Positions 35,160-44,607 of a DNA stretch of 64,000 nucleotides are shown piece by piece. The stretch spans positions 1,210,660 through 1,274,659 of the forward strand of contig OZ037913.1 in assembly GCA_964035575.1 (NCBI GenBank), read 5' to 3'. The notes below the pieces were generated by a model. The model saw nothing but the letters and a program-made list of their open reading frames with translations. It ran no database searches and was not told the DNA's origin. Each line of letters starts with the position of its first letter. Within the stretch, counting starts at the first letter, position 1. This DNA comes from Rhynchopus sp. YZ270_cl-10. Taxonomy: Eukaryota; Euglenozoa; Diplonemea; Diplonemida; Diplonemidae. Position numbers and translations under genes: made by a program.

Positions 35160-38100
35160 ATGAAACCTCACAAGGTGTGCAGTGACTGTGGTCTCTCTCT
35201 CTCTCTTTTGAACAACAATGCGATAATGGACGCTTCCATGGAACTTCTTGTTGCGCTGTGTCCGTTCTGTGGGGATTCATTCCCGGCACATGTGGTGACG
35301 GACCACTGCAATCATTGCGTCGATGCAGTAGGGTTGTGTGCAGACACTCCGGTGAGGGGAAGACGTGCGCAGCCGGACGTGGCGAACGCGAGCCAGGATA
35401 CGTCACGTGCACGCACACCGGTGCCGCCCTCCAGCAGCGTTGCGAGCACGTTGCGTGGCATGGTCAGTCAGAACAAACGGCGCTACCAACGCGACGGCTT
35501 CGACCTGGACCTGACGTACATCACACCACGCATCATCGCGATGGGCTTCCCCAGCCACGGCACAGAGGGCTACTACAGGAACCCCGTGGAGGAGGTCGAG
35601 CGCTTCTTCGAGACGTACCACAAGCGGAAGTTCCGCCTCTACAACCTCTGCAGCGAGCGCGACTACGACGACAACCTGCGCTTCGGCGGTTCCTACAGGC
35701 GGTACCCTTTCGACGACCACAACGTGCCTGTCCCGCTCAGTTTGGTACGTACTATTCTTTTAGTCCTTTTGGGATATTTTGATAAGGGTAGATAAATAAA
35801 TTTACTTGTTTCTTGTCCGAGACGTTTTGAAATTCTGTACGTACGTACGGAAAAAAATATTAGTTGGGAAAAAAATGTTGGAAAAAAATCGCTACCATGG
35901 GAGCGGGGCAAGCAGAAGGGAGACAACTACATTGATTTCACATGCCTCGTTGATGGTAGGTGTCATTAGGGGGGATACGGCGATGTTAGTTCTCAGTTTT
36001 TTATAATGTTCTTGTACGTTTAGCGGGTTCGCCACTGCTCCCAGAACGCTTCCACATTTTGCACGGATAGCGCCTTGCATGCTTCCGTGGCAGATCTTCT
36101 GCACGCTCAGCTCAGCATTTCCGAGGATGTTTCTGGCCTCGCTAAGTCCCGAAGGTCATCCCTTCACTGACAAGAAGGAAGCTCACACTTAGCCCTGAAT
36201 GTTACGGAGCAGGCTTCGTGCCCACTTTTGGAAAGTCTGAAAAATCGTGTTTCGGGACCAAAAAAAAAACACACCTCAAACAGTTGTGCATCAAGGGGTG
36301 GAAATAACAGTGTTTTGTGGCATTTCCGAGCCAATCCCGGGCTGTGGTGGGGGATATACGGAAAAATGGGCAAAATTTTAGTGACTTAAATTTTCACAAA
36401 GTATGAACCCATACTCGTAAACAAGGGTCATTTTCATGTCTGCAAACCCAACTTCAGATGAAATTGTGTTGTTGACTGGGAACAGGTAGCGCCGCAGGCG
36501 CACGGTACCCAACTTTTTTCCTTTTTATTTTTTCCCTTTGGAGGTACCCTAACTGTTCGGTCCAATTCGGTGTAATTCGGTCCATTTCGTTTTTTTTTTT
36601 TTTCGCAAAGGGAAATTTCCCCTTGTACCAGAAAAACCGAAAAAAACGAAATGAAAACCGAAAAAAACCGAAATGTTAGGGTACCTTTTTTGGTCGATTT
36701 CGTTTTTTTTCCACAGGGGGGACCCTTTGGTCGCCGAAATTCCCCAGCCAAATTTGGTCGCAAAATCGGCCGATTTTTCAAAAATCTCAAAAAAAAAAAA
36801 TTTTTTTTTTTTTTTCACAAGTGTTTTTGAGGCCTGCTCACTACACCCTAGGTACCCTTCTGGGACCAAAAAAGCAAAAAAAGCAAGAATTGGGCTGTTT
36901 TGAGCATCTAGAGTTTATTCCCCAGCCATTTTCTGTACCACCAGTGCACTTTGTATGGGCCAGCGCCTTGTCGAAAAATCGAAAAATCTCAAAAAAAAAA
37001 AATCCAAAATTTTTTTTTCACAAGTGTTTTTGAGGCCTGCTCACTACACCCTAGGCACCCTTCTGGGACCAAAAAAGCAAAAAAAGCAAGAATTGGGCTG
37101 TTTTGAGCATCTAGAGTTTATTCCCCAGCCATTTTCTGTACCACCAGTGCACTTTGTATGGGCCAGCGCCTTGTCGAAAAATCGAAAAATCTCAAAAAAA
37201 AAAAATTTTTTTTTCGGGAAAATTTCGACCACTGAGGTGGGTCTTTGGGCACCAAAAAATGCAAAAAAAATGCAAAAATCGGGTGTTTTGACCATCTGTG
37301 GTTACACAAAACACACTTCTGTGTACAAGCCTACACCAATACAGTGGTAATACAAGGCGATTTTTGACCAAAAAAAAAATTTTTTTTTCGCCCAAAATCG
37401 GGCGTGGTACGTCATAAAATGGCCCAAAAAATCCAAGGAAAACCTTCGATTGGGCAAATTATGAAAAAATTTTTCAAGTCAAATTTTCAACCAAAATACG
37501 GTCATTTTGTTCACACAGTGATTCTACGTCATGCTAGCTTCCTGTGCAGAACTCCAGCAATTCACCAATGCCGGCATCTATCTTTCCATTATCGCCATTG
37601 CACTTCGGTCATTTTGTGCATACCCTGTGACTGTGGTGGCTAGAGAACACGCACATACAGACCCGTTCCTTGCAATTTCCAGTGTTGTGTTTATCAATGC
37701 ATGCATCCAGAGGACCTCTGGTTTACGAAATCGTAGGCACTCCTGTGCAAAAATGAAGTCGGTTTTTGACCCAAAATCGGGGTGGGTGGGCCATAATTTG
37801 CTCCAAATTTGGCCGAAAATTGGGATTTTTCTGAAAATTTTCATTGTGCCCAGCAAAAATCCTTGATTTTTTGAAGAATTTTCCAAAAAATATGCTATAC
37901 CCCCTATGACTGGACCCAACTCCCCTCACCCTTTTTTTCCCCTAAAAAAGCCCCCAAAATTCCTACCATTTTTACCATTTTTACCATTTTTGACCAATTT
38001 AGGGTACCTCCTTTTCTCTGCTTTCTTTTGATTGCGCGAGCCGATTGCTTTCCTCGGTGGGGTCACAAGTGTGTCTAAAAACACTCTAAAGTACCGCTCA

Positions 38101-39254
38101 GGTCACAATAAACATTTTTTAAAACAAACATTTTTTTCTGGGAATCTCGAGATTCTGTACGTACGGTGGACAAGAAACAAATAAATTTGTTTATCTACCC
38201 TAAGAAATTGAGTTAACGGGGTTGGTTTTTGGACTTTCGTCGTGTGTGTTAAACCTTTTCCGGTTGACGGGTAAACAGTGGTTAAAGAAATGTCCCGCCA
38301 GAAAAGGCGGGATTGAAATTGATGGTGGAATTTACTTTAGGTCGAACTGTTTAACCACTGTACGACTTATTGTGGGGTTTTCGTGTTTGCCACCTCATTT
38401 TATTGTCAGATACCCGACTTTTGCGATGATGCACTTGATTACCTGAAGGAGGATCCGCAGAACGTGATTGCCGTGCACTGCAAGGCTGGGAAGGGGCGCA
38501 CCGGTGTCATGGTGGCGGCGTTGCTGATGTCCATGGACTCTGCATTGAGGAAGGCGGAGGACGCGCTGCGCATGTTTGCGGACATCCGCACCTGCGACGG
38601 GAAAGGTGTAACGATCCCCTCACAGGTGCGCTACGTACGCTACTGGGACTCCATGCTGTCGCAGTCGCTGCGCCTCAGGCCCGACTCGCGTGTCCTCAAG
38701 ATGGAGCGCATGACTGTGTTCGGGAACGTGAAGCCGGAACCCTACTTTCTCGTGTTGGACGGTGAGACCAGAGAAGAGCTGTTCGACTCCCGAAGAAAGG
38801 GGTTCACAAAGTTGGTATGCAAAGAACAGTCTTTTTTGGCGGTATTCTGGGAGTGTCTTCAGAGGCAGCGAAGTTTATTTGAAACCTTTTTCTTGCAGGA
38901 ATTCCGACGAGACACCTGGGTGTGGGAGGTGCTGCAGGCAGGGAAGGAGGTCCCGTTGCGTGGGGACCTGAAGTTTGTTTTTAAGGCGAAGGAACGGGTG
39001 TTGTTCAGAACGGAAGGCCACCTCTTCCACTTCTGGATCAACTCTGGTATGGACACATCTGTACACGTGCCTCACATCACCCCCCTCATCCGTCAGCTTT
39101 CGCACCTGATTGTATGTTCTTTGAAAAGTCTCAACTCGACAAGGCCTGCAAAGACTCAAAACACGACACCTTCCGCAGCGACCTTGCTGTGGAGGTGGCA
39201 TTTGCTTGTGGAGACAAGCCTTCCGTCCAGCAACGCCCGCGCGGGGTTTGGTGA
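35160..39254 (+). CDS. PTEN: PTEN phosphatidylinositol-3-phosphatase with N-terminal UBZ4-type zinc finger, 4 exons
   Basis: Exons 35160-35744, 38410-38814, 38899-39046 and 39097-39254 join in phase to 431 residues. From residue 101, MVSQNKRRYQRDGFDLDLTY aligns with the human PTEN start. The WPD-equivalent is PFDDHNVP, and the P-loop HCKAGKGRTG (218-227, catalytic C219) keeps the two Lys that set preference for PIP3. A C2 domain follows and ends in FEKSQLDKACKDSKHDTF, matching the PTEN C-terminal strand. There is no long C-terminal tail. Residues 34-53 are C-x2-C-x11-H-x3-C (CPFCGDSFPAHVVTDHCNHC), the exact spacing of UBZ4 fingers as in Rad18, not usual in PTEN. The first intron (2,665 bp) contains a transposon-like element. 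The 50-bp third intron is needed to keep the C2 frame. Confidence 0.93.
35786..38200. mobile_element. 2.4-kb DNA-transposon-like element in PTEN intron 1 (33-bp inverted repeats, TAA duplication)
   Basis: 35786-35818 (GGGTAGATAAATAAATTTAC then TTGTTTCTTGTCC) matches the complement of 38168-38200 at 31 of 33 positions. TAA flanks both ends (35783-35785, 38201-38203). Ends starting GGG with a TWA duplication fit the PIF/Harbinger superfamily. No transposase frame is visible, so it is non-autonomous or decayed. The interior holds a 203-bp tandem duplication, inverted GGTACCCTAAC/GTTAGGGTACC blocks, and sequence related to 42900-44600. Confidence 0.75.
36816..37205 (+). repeat. 203-bp tandem duplication, 2 copies
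   Basis: CACAAGTGTTTTTGAGGCCT begins at 36816 and again at 37019. The copies are nearly identical through the A-run before 37205. Confidence 0.9.
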
Positions 39255-39373
39255 TGCACATAAGAAAGAAACGTACACATTCATTTCCCCCCCACCGCAA
39301 ATTCCCCCCAGCTGCTCCCATGCAAAAAACCCACTGCAACAAATATCGAAAAGAAGTACACAAAAAATATAAT

Positions 39374-42172
39374 ATGTCGAGAGATGTATGGCAGGAGGCC
39401 CTTCTGTCAGGAAAGCACAACAAGTCACACGCAGAGTGCGACAGCAAGTGGGTTGGGCGGTACTTGGAGATATGCAGAACGATCCCTGTGAAGGAACAGG
39501 CCCAGGCGTCGCACACAAGTGTGCACCGGGATTGGAATGACGAATTTCAGCGCTTGCTTCAGATTACCACACCAGGCTCTGCCCGTGTCCTGATGTTGGA
39601 GAAGCTTGTGGAGGAGTTGGCAGTTGCCGGCACTTCTGTGGTGGAGGCCGTCGTGATGAACAAGTTCCCCGAACGCGCCGATGTGCACACCCCGCTGACG
39701 ACAAAGTGCACAGGCTTCCTGTCGGGAACATTCAGTTGCGGGAATCTGGTGTTCCATCTGCCTGGGGAGCCGGGTGTAGTGTCGAAGATTGTGCGCCACG
39801 CGTCATATGTGATGTCTGTCGCAGAGTTTTCTGCAGAAGTCACCACAGTCCCTTGCGCATACATCTGTGCAGGGGGGCACCAGGTATTGGTTGCTGCGAA
39901 GATACCTGTGGAGGCGCAACTGGGCACAGCTCCTGGTGTTGAACACGTGGTGGAGCGCATGCTGAGTAAGATGAACGTCGAGCAGACAGAGGCGGACCTG
40001 CGTCAGATGTACTACGGGAAGGACCACCGTGCGTACCTTATGCCCACCACAAGCATGCTTGCGTGCAGGGCAGAGCTTCTGCTGCGCTTCCCTGTGCAGT
40101 TCCCAGCAAGCGACGCAGAGTCGCTCGCGATCGATGAGCTCTGTACACACCTCCTCGGGGAGAAGGTGGCGAGCTGCGCCTCGCTGAGGGAGACCTTCCG
40201 CAGGTTTGGTGTGCGTATGGGCGAAATGGGGCGCGTCTTAACGTTGCTCGAAGACAACGAGAGGTCCGCAGGTGTATGCGAACTGCTGCACGCGGAGATG
40301 CTAGCGAGAACACTGCGCCAGGTCTACTCTGTGCTCTGTGTCAAGACTGACAGCGACAGCGACCCCGTCGCTGAATGTGTTGCACTGCTCGACGCTGTCA
40401 AAAGCTCCGCCATCCGAGAAGCGGAGCTAGCACCTCTCGTTGCTCTCAAGTTCGGAGCCTCTGTCGACCTGTCGTGCTGCACAGAAGCACTCATCTCCAA
40501 CGCGTTGAAGAGGTTTATACATCTCTCTGGGTTCATGATCAACAAGAGCGACGTATGTGAGCCATCTCTTTTTTATTTTACCCTTCAATACAACAACAGA
40601 TACCCTTTCCGACGGCGATCATGATTTCTTCTGTGATGTCCAGTCGTGTCGGGCTTGATTTTTTGTCGCAACAAGGCACGTCGTATCCAGTAGCAAGAGT
40701 CACCTCACAGGCTCCAGAAAGCGTTTTGTTGCAGGTGCGCCACTCAGAGTTGCGACAGGCTGTCAGCAGCGGAGGGCACGTGTGGAAGCCAGATGCGAAC
40801 CTGATTGAGACCTGCATCAGACAGCCTATTGACAACGTGTTCACACTGGGGTTCCTCCTCGAGACAGCTGCAAAGGCTTCGCCCACAGTCGACTTGGACG
40901 CAATGGACGAAGCAATCGTGAAGATGTCTGCAGATATGTCGAACGACCACGAACGCCTTATTGTTGTCAGAACGATGTTCAGGAAAGTCCTCAGCATGCA
41001 CGTCAAGGATGCTGAACAAGACATCCTGTCTGCAGTCGCGCTGCTGCGGAGCGCACTTCACACGAAGGACGTCCCCCTGATGCTGGTGCTCCTGTTCGGG
41101 TCTGTTCTCTTCCCAGAAGAGTCGATGACGCGGCTGGAACACGCGCTGCAGAATTACTGCCAACGCAACGCAAAGAAGCGGAAGGGCCGTGGCAAAACAC
41201 CAGTGTGCGCTTCTCCCGTCTCTTTGTGTTCTGAGCCTACCCCACAGCGTGCTTCGGCAACGGCACCCATCAAGAGTCGCAACAGGCAACTGGTTCCTCT
41301 TGCAAACCCGCCAGGAGGAACTACGAAGCAGCTGCCTTTGGTCACAAGCCACTTCTCCGAGGTGCGTGGGGAGCGTGGGCACGACATGAAGTTAAATGCG
41401 AAGATAGCTGAGCGCGACTACAAATGGTGGCTGAGCAAGCACAGACTGCTTGAGAACAAACTAGACTACTTTAAGCGACTCAGCGAGCGACGTAATGAGG
41501 CATCCGAAAAGAGGCAACTTGTGATCGAACAGCAGCAGGCACTGTCGAAGCAGCTTGACATGAATAACGATTTGGCCAAGCAGAACCTTAAACAAAAGCA
41601 AGACTACATCAGAACAGTTCGTGCAGGTCAGAGAGAAGCTGTCCGTGAGTCGCGCCAGCGTCTCTTGGGAAAGAGGTTTGTGCCCACCTAGTCTGTGACA
41701 TATTTCATCTTTCAAGCTTTCTTTGTAACTCTTTTCTCTGCAAACAGAAACGGCTCCCGCACCGCATGCGCAGAAGCCACTGAGGCGAACCGTGTGATGA
41801 AGGAAAGTTTTTCCTTGATGGAGCGGAAGGAGAAGATCGAATCTGCGAACCAGGTCAAGGTACTCATTGTAATCTCTTATGGTTAATCACCAACACAAGA
41901 CTCGTCATAACGTTTTTCTTCTCTTTAACTTTAAGTTAACGCACAGCCAATCATTTGCCACACACTGTCACATTTCACACACTTCACAGATGCAACGCAT
42001 AGTCGCTTCGCAAGAGAGAACAAATCGACAAATCGCCACCAGTGCACTCTCATCTTCCATATTCGATGAGCGAATACAGAACAGCCTTCTTCAGCAGTGC
42101 CACTACGAGGAGGAAACGTACAAACTCGTGAGCAGAAGCTCAGAACTCCTGAAGCAAATGAAAGAAGTCTAA
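39374..42172 (+). CDS. Clu-domain-like protein with C-terminal coiled coil, 4 exons
   Basis: Exons 39374-40552, 40600-41675, 41748-41859 and 41990-42172 join in phase to 849 residues. Residues 160-320 follow the pattern of the Clu (clustered mitochondria) domain: CAYICAGGHQVLVAAKIPV, a downstream YYGKDHRAYLMPTTSML, then FRRFGVRMGEMGRVL (about 275) and LLHAEMLARTLRQVY (about 304), like the LxxxGINxRYxG and EMIARxxK blocks. Classical Clu proteins carry TPR repeats after this. Here there are none, and from about residue 665 the chain is charged coiled coil to the end. Clu proteins affect mitochondrial distribution and bind mRNA. In this lineage a flagellar role is also possible. Family match is by motif only. 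Confidence 0.7.
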
Positions 42173-42440
42173 AAATCGAAATAATAACAAAAAAACCCCC
42201 CGGTCCGAAACCCATTTCCATGGGGAAGCGGTACCAAGAGCGAGCGAACAGTAATGTAGAAAACAAAACAAAATTGCTTTTAAGATGTCAGTGTTCTGCG
42301 AGGTTCACACCCCTCTGTCAAGCGTCTCTTGTTCTGATAAAAATAAAAGAGCAAACTTCATTTTTGTAATTGTGTGTGGCGTTTCCCCTTCCACCATCCA
42401 ACAGGCAAAAGGCATGCACATTTATTGATCTGCACCAACA

Positions 42441-42827
42441 ATGTGGAGCAAGAGGGCTTGCCTCCGAGTGCAGCTGCGATGGAACAAGCAGGCGTCTGCG
42501 ATCGTTGACTCTCAAGAAGAACTGCTTCAGGACGAAGCGGCGGCAAATAAGTTCAAAACAGACTTGACCGACAGTTTGCGTCTCTCAGAAGACGCAGGAC
42601 AGAACTGGCGGGAGACATGGGAGAACGAAGAGCGACTCGAGCACGAGAGCCATGACAGAACACACCAAAAGATGGAAGACTGGAGTGACGGAAACCTGAA
42701 GGCCGGAAGCCGCGAGTCTGCACGCGACAGGGACGAACGCCGCTACACCTCTGGAACGTATGTCTCTATTTTGCAGATAGTTAAGAGGCGCTGGACAGAC
42801 CATGAAAAGCACTTAAATGTAATCTAA
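42441..42827 (+). CDS. Small charged helical protein, unrecognised
   Basis: A 128-residue frame from ATG at 42441, Glu/Asp/Arg-rich and likely helical (WRETWENEERLEHESHDRTH). No family is recognised. It starts 268 bp after the Clu-like gene and on the same strand, so it could be an independent gene or a further exon set of that locus. Composition is like coding DNA here and unlike the AT-rich spacer that follows. Confidence 0.5.
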   Translation: MWSKRACLRVQLRWNKQASAIVDSQEELLQDEAAANKFKTDLTDSLRLSEDAGQNWRETWENEERLEHESHDRTHQKMEDWSDGNLKAGSRESARDRDERRYTSGTYVSILQIVKRRWTDHEKHLNVI

Positions 42828-43277
42828 CTTCAAATCCTAAAAAACCTTAGTTTTTTAGTCTTTACTATAGAGATGTGCGCCACCCACACCCACACACACC
42901 ACCCACCCACACACCCCCTCACCATCTCCAGGGGGGATTTGACCAAAAAATCGATTTTTTTTAAAATAAATAGTTGCTCTTCCAAAAGTGAATTTTTTGG
43001 GCTTAACGTGTTGTTTGGGGGTATTGAGGCCCAAAAATAGAAAACGACTTCAGGATATGACAGTTAAATGAAATAAAGAAAACACTTTTTCGTTTATCGC
43101 ACCGCAAAAGGATTGTGTTTTTCACTGATGAATGTGAGTGATGTTAGTGGAAAAACAATACGCTAAAGCGGGCACGCACCATCCGTCGTTTTCCATTTCT
43201 ATTCGTCAATGCTTGATAACACAAAAAAAAAATTTAAGACAGTCACTGTGGTGTGACCTATATACAAGGGTAGTGGT

Positions 43278-43323
43278 ATACCTTAGAAGGACCTTAGAAG
43301 GACCTTTTTTACACCTTTTTTTT
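43278..43323 (+). repeat. 46-bp direct repeat, copy A (copy B at 43978-44023)
   Basis: ATACCTTAGAAGGACCTTAG followed by AAGGACCTTTTTTACACC and a T-run. It matches 43978-44023 perfectly apart from one T in the terminal run. Confidence 0.9.
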
Positions 43324-43379
43324 TGGGGGGTGCTAAAATTATTTTGTGTACATCTTTTTGGTGGTTTTTTGTGGCCAGA

Positions 43380-43545
43380 AATTTTCCCCAGAAATTTTTA
43401 CCCACAAAAAATCAAAAAAATTTTTTTTTGATTTCGGTACACCGGAGCCTGTACGTGCTGTGATGGGGTCACTTTGCGCTCAGAAATGAGTATTTTTGAC
43501 CTAAAATGCATGTGTCAGTTTTTACAGGCCATTTTCAGGTTCTGT
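43380..43545 (-). repeat. Diverged inverted copy of the 349-bp satellite unit
   Basis: Read on the minus strand this gives CATGCATTTTAGGTCAAAAA, then TACTCATTTCTGAGCGCAAA, then GTGACCCCATCACAGCACGT and a TTTTTGATTTTTTG block. That is the same order as the units at 56844-58199. Confidence 0.8.
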
Positions 43546-43801
43546 GTGCAAAATATGGTCAGTACTTGACTTCTGAAGGAAAAGTACAAAAGGAACGTGG
43601 GGCAGTTTGCGTAGATGCGAATTTTACACCCCACCATTTGACGGGCGGAGCTCGTAGAACCCAACGAAGAGTGAGAAAAAAGGATACGCCGAAACAATAA
43701 AAGTAGCGTACCGTGCGCCTGCGGCGCAAGCTAGTATCCCACCTTCCCATGACATAGTGTCGCAGGCTATCGCCGTCTCGGAACCCTCCATCGGCCCTTT
43801 G

Positions 43802-43880
43802 GTACTGGGTACTGGGTACTGGGTACTGGGTACTGGGTACTGGGTACTGGGTACTGGGTACTGGGTACTGGGTACTGGGT
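43802..43880 (+). repeat. (TACTGGG)n 7-bp microsatellite
   Basis: About eleven perfect 7-bp units in tandem. Confidence 0.97.
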
Positions 43881-44607
43881 ACACAGTTTTTTGATCGAAA
43901 ACAAGTCCACTCCACCACAGAGAAAGCTCGCGAAAAAGTCACGTTTTCCTTAAGGAAATGCCCTAAGGAAAACCACCATACCTTAGAAGGACCTTAGAAG
44001 GACCTTTTTTACACCTTTTTTTTAGAAAAATCACACCACAGTCCTGTTCAAAAAATGGACTGCCAAATGACATGTGGCATTCGGCCAAAAATCAGCTTTT
44101 TTGGTCATTTTTACCTTGTAAAACATGACACTTGTGGCATGCTTCCCAGCACACAAAAGTGCATTTAAAAACCTGAAAAAACACATGTAATATGTGATGG
44201 TCAAAAGTGCAAGATTCCTTCGTTAATGAACTTTTTGAGTAGCAGTTATACCTGGGGCAAATGGTCAGATCACTCTTTTGACCATCTGGCGTTTACCACA
44301 AAAAACACCACTTTTTAACAGGCCACTTTTCACCTGAAAAGCCAGTTCATGAAGACACGAGTGAGGTTTTTTTGTGATGCGTTACCGTGAGCGGGCGCGC
44401 GAAGCGCGCACGCGAACGCCCCGTGGGTAGCGAATAGCGGACCACCTGCCCAGTGCGCGAGGTCCTGACAAAAAAAACCACCTGGAAAAAAAGTGAGGTC
44501 CTCATCACGTTTCCATGGAAGTGTCACACAAGAACGACAGGTTTTTTAGCCCGTCACCAAATCTTCAGTGGTTTTGATGCATTACAATTCAACCCACACA
44601 CAACAGG

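Larger units (their letters stand above)
42828..44607. other. AT-rich repeat region, no gene
   Basis: No coding region is supported. It holds an inverted relative of the 349-bp satellite (43380-43545), two 46-bp direct repeats exactly 700 bp apart (43278-43323 and 43978-44023), a (TACTGGG)n array (43802-43880), and a GC-rich palindromic patch near 44390-44415. Several blocks resemble the PTEN intron element, including a 20-bp inverted match (43708-43727 with 36489-36508). This looks like decayed mobile DNA of the same family. Confidence 0.65.

Noticed and set aside
42760-42778. A 19-bp GTATGT...TTGCAG micro-intron in the small charged protein gene
   Set aside because: Removing it gives an immediate stop, and 19 bp is shorter than any other intron here (minimum 43).
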